This document shows positions 17,223 through 25,338 of a DNA stretch of 28,004 bases, in pieces (position 1 is the first letter of the stretch; every line of letters begins with the position of its first letter). Both the position numbers and the translations under genes were made by a program. Below the pieces are notes generated by a model. That model did no database searches, was not told where the DNA came from, and saw only the letters and a program-made list of their open reading frames with translations. The DNA is from Chrysochromulina tobinii (taxonomy: Eukaryota; Haptophyta; Prymnesiales; Chrysochromulinaceae), in NCBI GenBank assembly GCA_001275005.1, contig JWZX01002848.1, positions 1 to 28,004 on the forward strand, written 5' to 3'.

Positions 17223-19454
17223 ATGCTGCAGCGCGTTCTGCTCGTCTCGTCGCTCACACCTGTGGTGGGTTGGGTGACGACGTCGCAGGCTACTTATGGT
17301 GTCGGCATCATGGACATCGTCACGATGATGAGAGGCGGCGCGTATGGCAGCCATGTGAGGCACTGGCAATTTGGCCAGCTTGGACACCTATGGAGCTACA
17401 ATCCCCAAGGGCGCACGGGTGCTGCGGGAACTCCGAATACGTCCAACGTGAGAGAAACGATGATGGGCCTTGGCGGTGGCATCACATGGGCTTGGGACCC
17501 GACCCTGTGCGCTGCGCTCGACCCGCTCTTCAACGAGGATCCGTGGGGCTTCGATCTTGTTGATTGTCCGGGCTACAGGGCGGCCGTGAACAGGGCATTC
17601 AACAACTGGGCGGGCAACAACCGCTTCATCAAATTCATCGATGTGACCCAGGAGTGCGACAAGCTTTACCCAAACTACCCGCAGGTGCCGTACCCCGCTC
17701 GTCTCCACCAGGCGCCCGACCTACCGTCCCACGGTGGTTGTCCCCTCGCTGAGATTTGGGTGACAGCGATTAAGCCGAACGAGAACGCCCAGGGCGGCGA
17801 CATTGCCGTGGCGACCGCGCTCAGCATCTCACACGCCACAACCAATTTCTACTACACCAACGGCGAGCGGCCCTTCACCCTCAACGCGAACGGCTCGCCG
17901 AACTACTTTGGACGCACATTCATCTCGGTGCATGCGGGGACGATGAGCATCGCGACGAGCGGCCTGCTCGGCGGCAAGGACCTGTGCTGGTACCTCGACT
18001 CGTACTTCTGCTCGCACATCCACCGCTGGAAGCACAGCTTCGGCCGCCCATCGGACGCGCGCGCCCTCGTGATTGCCATCACCTGGCTATTATTCGCCGC
18101 GGGGGGCGCGTTCGTTATCTTCTCAATCCTGAGTGTCCTCTCGCGATTCGTCGGCATCTGGCAACCGTCGCCAGGCCCCGACAACCCGCGCATCCACGCC
18201 CTCGACCGCAACGGTGACGGCAACATCACGATCAAGGAGCGCCTTTTTGCGGCGATGGAGGACTTGGCAGAGCTCAACCCGCTGGTCTTGGCGATCGCGT
18301 GCACGTTCGTCATCTCGCCGCCGCTCATCACGTACATCGTGCTGCTCCCGTGCTGGGACTGCGCCGACTTCGAGGCCGCCATTCTGCACGAGACGGGCCA
18401 TTTCTTTGGCCTCGGGCATCCGGACTACCTACCCCAGAACTACTACCAGCCGATGGCCGACTACAACACCGCGCCCAACGGGGAGAACTCGTACCAAGCA
18501 TTCCTCTCGAGCGGTGGGCGTCTCTCGAGGGGCGGCGTATGCTCGCTCAGCAGCATCTGGGGGGGCGTGATGGCCGGCATCCCCCCTGGTGCGGCTTCGG
18601 GTATCGACGGCGTGGATATCGGTCAGCTCGGCTACCCCGTTCGCAACTCGCTCATGGAGGCGTTCACCCAGAACAACCCGAAGCCATGCCTCACTCCGGA
18701 TGACGTCGAGGCGCTCACCGTCCTCTATCCGGACTGCGAGGAGGCCACGGCGCTCTCCGACGTCGTGTGCCCCAAGGTGAACCACAACCTGGGCCTGGTG
18801 CGCATAGGGTTGAACGTCTTCCTTCCGATGCTCATATGCCTCATCTTCATTGTCACCTTCAACACGATCATTCACAAGTTCCAGCAGTCTGAGATGGACG
18901 CGTTGATCAAGGAACACGCCAAAGAGAAGAAGAAGATGAAGAGGCAGGCGAGTATGGAGAAGAAGGCTGCCCCGCTCGGTCAGCTTTCAGTCAAGCTCCA
19001 CTCGGCGAGCGGACTGAAGGCCAAGGACCTGAACGGCAAGAGTGATCCGTACGTCATCTTCCAATTTTTGGACGTGGAAGTCCGTTCGAGTGTCAAGGAG
19101 AAGACAGTCACGCCCAAATGGGAAGAGTCGATCGTGATCAGCGAACGCACGAGCGCGGCGCTCGTATGCAGTGAGAATCTCTCGGTGACCGTCATGGACA
19201 AGGATGCCGGCATGTTCGACTCAACGGACGACAAGATCGGTGAGTGCGTCGTCTCCCTCAGCGTACTCGACGGGAAGAAGAGCCACGAGTTTAAGCAGGC
19301 ACTCTCCCCCAAGGGCACGATCCACTTCACGGCGAGCTTTAGCCCGAGGGGTGTTCGCCTGTCGTACCGGGCGAAGGGCAAGGACGCGACCTACCCGAGC
19401 GTGACCACGGTCTCTGCTTCCGACTTGACGTCGGATTCGCCCGAGCGTGTCTAG
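17223..19454 (+). CDS. Membrane metzincin (matrixin-like) with EF-hand loop and C2 domain
   Basis: The 743-residue protein is taken from ATG 17223, which gives a signal peptide at 1-23. A secreted-side domain with FNNWAGNNRFIKFIDVT (126-142) resembles the front of matrixin-type metalloproteases. A first membrane helix lies at about 280-310. A canonical 12-residue EF-hand loop, DRNGDGNITIKE, follows at 328-339, then a second helix at about 353-376. The zinc site HETGHFFGLGHP is at 389-400: His 389, Glu 390, His 393 and His 399 fit HExxHxxGxxH. MADYN at 411-415 is a candidate Met-turn. LTPDDVEALTVLYP (490-503) is the usual end of matrixin domains. A third helix lies at about 525-551, then a basic linker and a C2 domain at about 586-705 with Asp 602, 608, 659 and 661 as likely calcium ligands. 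The topology puts the protease outside or in the lumen, and EF-hand and C2 in the cytosol. Calcium control of proteolysis is inference. Confidence 0.85.
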   Translation: MLQRVLLVSSLTPVVGWVTTSQATYGVGIMDIVTMMRGGAYGSHVRHWQFGQLGHLWSYNPQGRTGAAGTPNTSNVRETMMGLGGGITWAWDPTLCAALDPLFNEDPWGFDLVDCPGYRAAVNRAFNNWAGNNRFIKFIDVTQECDKLYPNYPQVPYPARLHQAPDLPSHGGCPLAEIWVTAIKPNENAQGGDIAVATALSISHATTNFYYTNGERPFTLNANGSPNYFGRTFISVHAGTMSIATSGLLGGKDLCWYLDSYFCSHIHRWKHSFGRPSDARALVIAITWLLFAAGGAFVIFSILSVLSRFVGIWQPSPGPDNPRIHALDRNGDGNITIKERLFAAMEDLAELNPLVLAIACTFVISPPLITYIVLLPCWDCADFEAAILHETGHFFGLGHPDYLPQNYYQPMADYNTAPNGENSYQAFLSSGGRLSRGGVCSLSSIWGGVMAGIPPGAASGIDGVDIGQLGYPVRNSLMEAFTQNNPKPCLTPDDVEALTVLYPDCEEATALSDVVCPKVNHNLGLVRIGLNVFLPMLICLIFIVTFNTIIHKFQQSEMDALIKEHAKEKKKMKRQASMEKKAAPLGQLSVKLHSASGLKAKDLNGKSDPYVIFQFLDVEVRSSVKEKTVTPKWEESIVISERTSAALVCSENLSVTVMDKDAGMFDSTDDKIGECVVSLSVLDGKKSHEFKQALSPKGTIHFTASFSPRGVRLSYRAKGKDATYPSVTTVSASDLTSDSPERV

Positions 19455-19670
19455 CCAGCCTATAGCCAGCCACGACACACGCACACACCAACAGCCAAGC
19501 CATCGCTGGGCTCTTCCCTGCGTCTTCGCATCCAGGGTTCTGATAACCCCGTACTTCGACCCCGTACTGGGCTCCGGTCCGGGCTGCCCGGTCGTGCGCT
19601 AGTCGTGCGCGTGCGTATTTAGTGCGTATGAGTGCATGAGTCGGTTCGGTTGTTTGTGTATCTCCGCTTC

Positions 19671-19700
19671 CTAGAAGTACCTAGAAGTACCTAGAAGTAT
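19671..19700 (+). repeat. Three 10-bp tandem units CTAGAAGTAC
   Basis: The unit CTAGAAGTAC occurs at 19671-19680 and 19681-19690 and, with a final T, at 19691-19700. The 10-bp period is close to one DNA helical turn, so three identical sites would face the same side of the helix. Confidence 0.9.
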
Positions 19701-19854
19701 TGGAAATGAATAGATTCGTGTGTCTGTCCCATGTTTCCCGGCTCCCCGGGTGTTTTCAAAGGTTCAAAAGAACACACCTGTTCAGACGACGCCAACAGAT
19801 GTTAAGCTGCGCAGCCTTGTGCAGCCGCCTCCCCACAAACAGACCTGGGAACTT

Positions 19855-19880
19855 TTCAAGTTCAAGAACTTGAACTTGAA
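19855..19880. promoter_or_regulatory. 12-bp perfect inverted repeat with 2-bp spacer
   Basis: TTCAAGTTCAAG and its exact reverse complement CTTGAACTTGAA are separated by AA. The centre contains TTCAAGAA, the core of an inverted TTCnnGAA heat-shock-element pair. It lies about 190 bp before the ATG of the filamin-type gene. It could be a transcription-factor dyad or a hairpin; function is unproven. Confidence 0.55.
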
Positions 19881-20066
19881 CTCCGGTAAAGACGCGCCGC
19901 AGTGTACCGGTACGTCGTAGGGAGAGTTATTTTTCAAGTGTCTCCCTGTACCCGTAACGACCGCATGCGCGCACAGCACGCATAGGAAACCCAATTGGCG
20001 CGGCCTGGGTGCGCTGTGGGCGCGGCGGACTGACTCTCTACGCTGACGCCCTCCGGCAGCGCCGAC

Positions 20067-23000
20067 ATGGCCCAAGGCGGACGATGGCAGCCCCCTGACG
20101 CCGTGGCCGAGGGCCCACCACGGTCGAGCCGTGGGCCGAAACCACGCTGGGAAGGTCGCATTTCAGCGACGATGCGTGGCGGAAAGAAGATAATGGAGGC
20201 CGGCGAAGTGGCTCCTGCCATTACCATACGCCTGGATGCAAACGCTCCTCAGGCTTCACCCACCGAGCTCCGGAGAGAGGTACACGTGAAAATGTTTCGC
20301 CTTTCCGATGCAATCGTGGATGGCGAGTTAAGTTCTGCCGCCGAAGGCAAGAGTGACACGCGAGCACTTTACAGTGACTTGCTCGCTGGGAGCAGCAGCT
20401 CGAGCAGTGCCAACTTGCAGATCGTGCGTGCCACGAAGTTGGTCGTCCCTCCTATTACGGGAGAGCGCATGAGCATGCATGAGGTTGAAATCGGCGCCTT
20501 GGAGAAGTCAGGCAAATTCGGTGTGCATATTACTATGGTGGCGACGCGCACGAAAATACTGGCCACGGAGCGCAATTACTCCACTACTGGCGACGTCGTG
20601 CTGGAGTGCCCGCCCATCGAGCACCCACCTTTCGTGTTTACTGTGCTTCCGTCTGTAGCAGCTCTCAATCAGTGCAAGGTGCGATTACGTGCGCCCAAGC
20701 AGGAGGTGCAAGCTCGTGTTGACGCCATGGTTGCCAGCACGGTTGTCGAGATGGAACCTGCGCCTGTGGCTGCGTCTGCGCCTGCGCTTGCGCCTGCTTC
20801 CAGCCTCGCTGCCAGAGACAGAGAGGCTGAACTCCTGATGGTGCGCTCAGGCGAGATCATTTGCGTGAGCGTGCTGACACGGGACAGATTCCTTAACGCC
20901 ACATCAGTGAAGGCCAGAGGCATGGTCAGCGCAAAGCTGACGCTCGTCGAGACGGACGAGGAGCTTCGACGCCAGAAGCTCGCGGCGATGCCGAAGCTGG
21001 AAGCGCTGGCAAATGGTTTCCCCCCTGCGACCGATCCAGAATCGCCAGCTCCATCCAAGGTCGCGGCCGGCGATACATGGACGGACATGGAGAATTGCCA
21101 TTACAAAGGTAGGGGCGTGCACGAGGCGGAGTTCCTGCGCGAGAAGGCAGGACGTTACGTGGCAGCAGCCTACCTTTGCGGTGACTTGATTCCAAGCGGC
21201 GTCATCAGGAGCCGCCGAGAAGGAGAGAATGTGGAGATGGGACTGGACCCGCTCTCTGTGATCGTCAGGCACTCGACAGTGGACTCGCATTCTTGCCGAG
21301 TCCTCGAGGAGCCGCAGCAGCACGTCGACGCTCGCATGGTGACATCCGCGATCGAACGGGATCGCCTTGCAAACGATCACAAGAGGAGGCTCATGGCTGC
21401 GAGCGACATCGCCATCGCCATGGGCAGCAAGGCCCCGTTTCACGACAGGCCCGCGTGCACGCCCGAACGCACCATCGGACGCTTTAGGTTGACGGCGAAC
21501 GATCGTTTCGGAAACCGCTGCAACCGCGAAATCAATACGTGGACCGTGCGTCTCCGCGCGCGCGAGGGCTGGACCTCTCCCGACGCAGATAAGCCCAAGA
21601 CGGACCTGCCCGAAGGCCTGCCCGATGGCCTGCCCGATGGCATGCCCGATGGCGAAGCCTGGGTCGAGCCCCGTGAGCCAGAGGCCGAGGCGAACGATGG
21701 CGTGTACACGGTTTACTACCGAGGGAAGGCTGGCAGCTACATGCTGCACATCGAGGGCGAGGATGGCGAGCCCGTAGCTAAGACTCCGTATCCAGTGCTC
21801 ATCATACCCCCCGCTGGGGGTCCAGCAACGGCGCGCGTGCACGGAAAAGGAACACGAGCGGCTATCGCTGGTGATTGGGCCAGCTTTCTGCTCCGGCCTT
21901 CGGAATTCATGGGCTGTGAGCCGGGGCCTTGCGACATTAGCAAGAGCCTCTTTGGTCACCTGCGTGTGGCGATCTTGCGCAGAGGCGAAGAACCACCTGC
22001 ACCGTGGACGAGGGGTTTCCGCGGTGGCCACGATGATAATACAAAGCAGACGGCCAAGAGCACGGAGGATACCGAGCAGAGCATGCGTCAATCGGATGCG
22101 ACCCCCGGGCACGCGATGCCGAAGGGCTCGACGATGGCGCAGAATAAGACGCCTTTGCAAAAAAGCTTTGCTCGCAAGGTCCCCGAGCGTCCAACGGGGC
22201 CTCTGATGCCACCCGATGCGATCATTCAAAAGTATTATGGAGACGGAAAAAGGCCTCGTGCGCACAAGTCAGAAGAGGCACCGCTTACTGCAGGCGATGG
22301 AGAGAAGGACCCCTTCAAAGACGAGGAGCCACCTCCTCCTGTTGAGCCTGGTGCGCACTTGGTCCGCTTCTGCATCAAGCAAGGGGGAGAGTACGACGTT
22401 TACATTCGCTATGGAAAGACAGAGCTCGAGGAGTCGCCGTATCCCGTCTACGTGTCCGGAGCCTTAATCAGCCCGAGGCACACCGAAATCGTGGGGCTTG
22501 CTGAACAGCTCGGGGAGGTGACTGCAGGCGAGGAGGTGAGTGGGCAGCTTCTGCTCCGCGACCGATGCCTCAATCCAATATCACCAAGCCCGGAGGCACT
22601 GCAGACGCATACTCGGCTCACGGTTGAGCCTATCATCCCAACGCTCTGCCCGGGTGGCATGGACGAGAGCGGCACGCCCGTTACCATCGACCTGCATACA
22701 AAGGCACATGAGATGCCCATCATAGGCGTTGAGCTGTGCAAAACCCAGGAGGAGATCGATATGCTGGTGCCTCGCCTAGGAGCCACGTTCTCATTCTCTC
22801 TCAGGGTCGCAGGATGGTACCGCGTGACTGCGTGGGTCAAAGGCGAGCCTGTCGGCTTGCCGCATGGCACCTACCCCTTGCTCGTGCACCCTCTCTCACC
22901 AGACCCAGAGAATAGCACATACGCTCACATGCTCGATCTGTCCAAGCCTTTGCCAGCTGGTGAGCGCATCATCATCGTGGCCACGTTGCGCGACAAGTTT

Positions 23001-23930
23001 GGTAACGTGTGCACGAACGGCAGCCACGAAGTGCGCGCGTCCGTACGTACGCCTGGCGAGTGTGTGCATTCGGCGCGTGCTGTGCCGTTTCATCCCAAAG
23101 ATGTGCCGACTCGCGGGCTGGTTGTCTACGATCGCCGAGACGGCTCGTACGAGGTCCACTTCACTCCGATGGCCACAGAAAAGCAGACGCTCGAAATCTC
23201 CATGACGGATGGAGCAAATCTCGTGCTGATTGGAGGGGCGCCGATTCAGTACGACGTGGCACATGGCATACCTTCCCCTTCGCACTGTGTGGCGCGTGGC
23301 GACGGTACGCGTGGAGGGTACTCAATGGCGCCAGCGTCGTTCTTCGTTGACGCCCGAGACGAGGCGGGTAACATCACCGCGAAGCATCATCTGCCACTCA
23401 CGGTGACGGTGTCTCCTGCCGTTCATGAACAGAAGATCGACATCGAAAATTGCGGCAATGGCAGGCACAAGGTCACCTACATGCTCCCTATGTCAGGGAA
23501 ATACTTCCTGAGTGTCATGGTTGGCTTGGGCGGCTCCTTGAAACCCGTGGACAGACGGCACGTGCGCGGCAGTCCATTCCACATCTTCATCCATACCTCT
23601 TATACTGAGAGAGTCCAGGGTCGAGAGAGCCCACGCAGGACGGCGACAGAACGTGCGCTGGCTGCAGCCCCTTCGCCCTCCCCCTCGGCACTAGACTCCC
23701 AACGAGGCATCGCGAGCCCTCGACGTCAGCAATCGGCTCGAGGTCCGGGCAGAAGCCCTGAAAGGCCTTTCCGGCCCCTCTCAGCACGCGGCACGGCGGC
23801 CAATAAGAGCAGCAAGAACGCGAACGTTTTCGCGAGCCAAGCCGGTGCGTCTCCACGGCCTCGCTCGGCGAGCACGCCACGTGGCGTGGGGGCTGGGAGT
23901 GCGTCAACGACCACCGACAGTGCACATTGA
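20067..23930 (+). CDS. Filamin-type immunoglobulin-like repeat protein
   Basis: The 1287-residue protein starts at ATG 20067. It is built of about seven beta-sandwich repeats of filamin/ABP280 type. Typical half-motifs are DRFGNRCNRE, LRDRCLNPI, LRDKFGNVCTNGSHEV and DARDEAGNITAKHHLPL, each followed by a GxYxVxxxxxxxGxYxLxI and SPYPVYV-like ending, for example GKAGSYMLHIEG, GGEYDVYIRYGK with ESPYPVYVSG, and RGSPFHIFIHTS near the end of the folded part at about residue 1180. Residues about 600-760 include a disordered insert, and a GLPDG repeat lies at 21612-21653. The last 110 residues are Ser/Pro/Arg-rich and basic. No actin-binding CH domains, signal peptide or membrane helix is seen, so this is a repeat-only relative that may act as an adaptor or cytoskeletal scaffold. 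Such filamin-repeat proteins without CH domains are known in protists; the partner is unknown. Confidence 0.75.
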   Translation: MAQGGRWQPPDAVAEGPPRSSRGPKPRWEGRISATMRGGKKIMEAGEVAPAITIRLDANAPQASPTELRREVHVKMFRLSDAIVDGELSSAAEGKSDTRALYSDLLAGSSSSSSANLQIVRATKLVVPPITGERMSMHEVEIGALEKSGKFGVHITMVATRTKILATERNYSTTGDVVLECPPIEHPPFVFTVLPSVAALNQCKVRLRAPKQEVQARVDAMVASTVVEMEPAPVAASAPALAPASSLAARDREAELLMVRSGEIICVSVLTRDRFLNATSVKARGMVSAKLTLVETDEELRRQKLAAMPKLEALANGFPPATDPESPAPSKVAAGDTWTDMENCHYKGRGVHEAEFLREKAGRYVAAAYLCGDLIPSGVIRSRREGENVEMGLDPLSVIVRHSTVDSHSCRVLEEPQQHVDARMVTSAIERDRLANDHKRRLMAASDIAIAMGSKAPFHDRPACTPERTIGRFRLTANDRFGNRCNREINTWTVRLRAREGWTSPDADKPKTDLPEGLPDGLPDGMPDGEAWVEPREPEAEANDGVYTVYYRGKAGSYMLHIEGEDGEPVAKTPYPVLIIPPAGGPATARVHGKGTRAAIAGDWASFLLRPSEFMGCEPGPCDISKSLFGHLRVAILRRGEEPPAPWTRGFRGGHDDNTKQTAKSTEDTEQSMRQSDATPGHAMPKGSTMAQNKTPLQKSFARKVPERPTGPLMPPDAIIQKYYGDGKRPRAHKSEEAPLTAGDGEKDPFKDEEPPPPVEPGAHLVRFCIKQGGEYDVYIRYGKTELEESPYPVYVSGALISPRHTEIVGLAEQLGEVTAGEEVSGQLLLRDRCLNPISPSPEALQTHTRLTVEPIIPTLCPGGMDESGTPVTIDLHTKAHEMPIIGVELCKTQEEIDMLVPRLGATFSFSLRVAGWYRVTAWVKGEPVGLPHGTYPLLVHPLSPDPENSTYAHMLDLSKPLPAGERIIIVATLRDKFGNVCTNGSHEVRASVRTPGECVHSARAVPFHPKDVPTRGLVVYDRRDGSYEVHFTPMATEKQTLEISMTDGANLVLIGGAPIQYDVAHGIPSPSHCVARGDGTRGGYSMAPASFFVDARDEAGNITAKHHLPLTVTVSPAVHEQKIDIENCGNGRHKVTYMLPMSGKYFLSVMVGLGGSLKPVDRRHVRGSPFHIFIHTSYTERVQGRESPRRTATERALAAAPSPSPSALDSQRGIASPRRQQSARGPGRSPERPFRPLSARGTAANKSSKNANVFASQAGASPRPRSASTPRGVGAGSASTTTDSAH

Positions 23931-24565
23931 CCAAACTGGTCTACTCTTGACTCTAGAAGATGTCCCACAATAATACGAGCCTCAAAGCGATGAGACGATC
24001 GTACATCTTACAAGACGGTCGGTCAACGGTTCCGGTCAAGACAGGGGCCCAGTTACGAGACGGGTTATAGCCCGGTTTCACTGTTCAATACTTTTGAAAA
24101 AAAAGCGCGCCTCCTGCTCCGGGTGGGCTGCTGCAATGGGCCCAATGCAGACTGGCGAGCCCGGGATCGCGGATGGCGACCCGGGCGACGTCCTCCGCTC
24201 GCAGGCAGGATGGCCAATGCGGACACACGGTGCTTTCGCTGGGGATGTCACCGGGGGCGAGCGGAGGCTTTGGCCCCAGCGGAAGAGCGAGATATGTGGC
24301 CATCATGGGGTACGTGCTCGCCAGTTGGACCCTGCGGCGGGCAGCGGCGCTGCTGGCAGCAACGGCGCCAGTGAATAGTATGGCGTGTAATGTTGCTGTG
24401 GCTTCAGGCCGCCCATCCCGTTGAGCGTACGTTTTTGTCGAGAGGCGTGGCGCTAGAAGATGCCGCGCCGCCGAGCGTTGAGAATCGGCGTGTGAAGTGG
24501 ATGGCCGTCGTCCTCACCAGACGAGTCGTCATCGAGCGTGAGTCCTGGCCCAAGCCGCCTGAATC
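23931..24565. other. Intergenic stretch between convergent genes
   Basis: About 635 bp between the filamin-type gene (+) and the MYB-associated repeat frame (-). It contains an A-run at 24096-24103 and no domain-bearing frame. Small plus-strand frames around 24094-24424 overlap in all three phases and look like composition artefacts. Confidence 0.5.
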
Positions 24566-24889
24566 CTAGGTGGTGCAACATGATGTTCGGAACATGTCGC
24601 GAGGGAGCGGCCCGAAAGCGCCAGTAGTGGTAGATGCGTAAACGGCAGGTGCGAGGTCTGATGCCGAGGGGTGCCCGGCCGTCGTCGACTGCTCGCCTAT
24701 TTCGGCAGCCGTGTCATCGGGAAACTCTTCCTTGACCTTTCGTGACGGAGGAGGACACTCTTCCTTGACCTCTCGTGACGGAGGAGGACACTCTTCCTTG
24801 ACATCTCGTGACGGAGGAGGACACTCTTCCTTGACCTCTCGTGACGGAGGAGGACACTCTACCTTGACCTCCGATGGCTGACGCTGCAT
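24566..24889 (-). CDS. Repeat-bearing acidic frame, possible tail of the MYB gene
   Basis: From ATG 24889 this frame gives 107 residues. The first half is a tandem array of 11-residue units of the type EVKEECPPPSR, five in all including variant ends (VKVE, then VKEE four times). Each contains a psi-K-x-E match to the SUMO-attachment consensus. The second half is ordinary disordered sequence. The MYB frame lies just upstream in a different phase and stops at 24859 inside the array. A GT-AG stretch of 29 nt at 24952-24924 (minus strand), or a frameshift of the same size class, would join the MYB frame to this one with no stop between. Whether this is a separate small gene, an exon or an artefact of an open repeat is undecided. 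Confidence 0.4.
   Translation of the reverse strand: MQRQPSEVKVECPPPSREVKEECPPPSRDVKEECPPPSREVKEECPPPSRKVKEEFPDDTAAEIGEQSTTAGHPSASDLAPAVYASTTTGAFGPLPRDMFRTSCCTT
24724..24877 (-). repeat. 33-bp tandem repeat, four full units and a partial fifth
   Basis: Unit starts are at 24724, 24757, 24790, 24823 and 24856, exactly 33 bp apart. The units are almost identical. Because 33 is a multiple of three, every reading frame that is open in one unit stays open through the array. One base change in the unit at 24856 creates the TAG that ends the MYB frame. Confidence 0.95.
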
Positions 24890-25119
24890 GCGCGCAAAGC
24901 ACAAATGGCCGCGCTTAGGCTGCCTGCACCACTAGCAGCGGTTCTTAGACACTTTGCCGTTCGCGTAATTCGCCGTCCCCTGTCGATCCGCTGCCAGCGG
25001 TTGCGGACAGAGGAGATCGTGCGTCCAGGAAGCTCCTTGACGATCTTGGCCCACCGTGAACCGTGCTGCGCGAGCATCTCTATGTTCAGCCCGTCCTCTT
25101 CCGAGGCCCACACGCGCAT
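24859..25119 (-). CDS. Single-repeat MYB/SANT DNA-binding protein
   Basis: The frame from ATG 25119 to TAG 24859 encodes 86 residues. Residues 3-50 form one MYB repeat: a Trp at position 3, SEEDGLNIEML, an internal Trp after GSR, then LPGRT and VRNRWQRI, the third helix that contacts DNA. Spacing of the three Trp residues fits the MYB/SANT fold. The next basic residues (RGRR, RTAK) could be a nuclear signal. The frame is open upstream to 25173 only from a TTG, so a further exon with a second repeat cannot be excluded. It is the last of three minus-strand genes in tandem, 219 bp after the stop of the GRF gene. A transcription-factor role is inference from the family. The short length, and the stop inside a tandem repeat, suggest an incomplete model. 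Confidence 0.65.
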   Translation of the reverse strand: MRVWASEEDGLNIEMLAQHGSRWAKIVKELPGRTISSVRNRWQRIDRGRRITRTAKCLRTAASGAGSLSAAICALRACSVSHRRSR

Positions 25120-25338
25120 ATGTCCGTGCACGCCACCCGGCAACCTTGGCAGCGTGGCGGTCAAATAGGCCAAGCGCTCAAGGCACGTTTGTGCCCCGGT
25201 TCGCGCACGGTTTTGCTGCCATACTGGGATGATTTGGCCGGCCCCAGGGGAGCCACCGCCGGGGGGGCGTGGAGGTCAATGCCGAGTGGACCCAAGGTAG
25301 TTCCCCGGACGGTGTGGTGCAGGCATGCACGCCTGACT

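Larger units (their letters stand above)
19455..20066. other. Intergenic stretch with short repeats
   Basis: About 610 bp between the protease and filamin-type genes. It holds three tandem 10-bp units (19671-19700), a 26-bp interrupted palindrome (19855-19880) and GC-poorer sequence around 19690-19730. It probably contains the 3' UTR of one gene and the promoter of the next. Open frames are short and unsupported. Confidence 0.5.

Noticed and set aside
20904-22265. Minus-strand open frame of 453 codons opposite the filamin-type gene
   Set aside because: It is antisense to a frame with clear filamin-type repeats, has no domain, and such long antisense frames are expected in GC-rich coding DNA.
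24094-24424. Three overlapping small plus-strand frames
   Set aside because: They occupy all phases of the same GC-rich stretch and none has a recognisable motif.
24724-24877. Possible CRISPR array
   Set aside because: The 33-bp units are contiguous with no unique spacers; it is a plain tandem repeat with coding potential.
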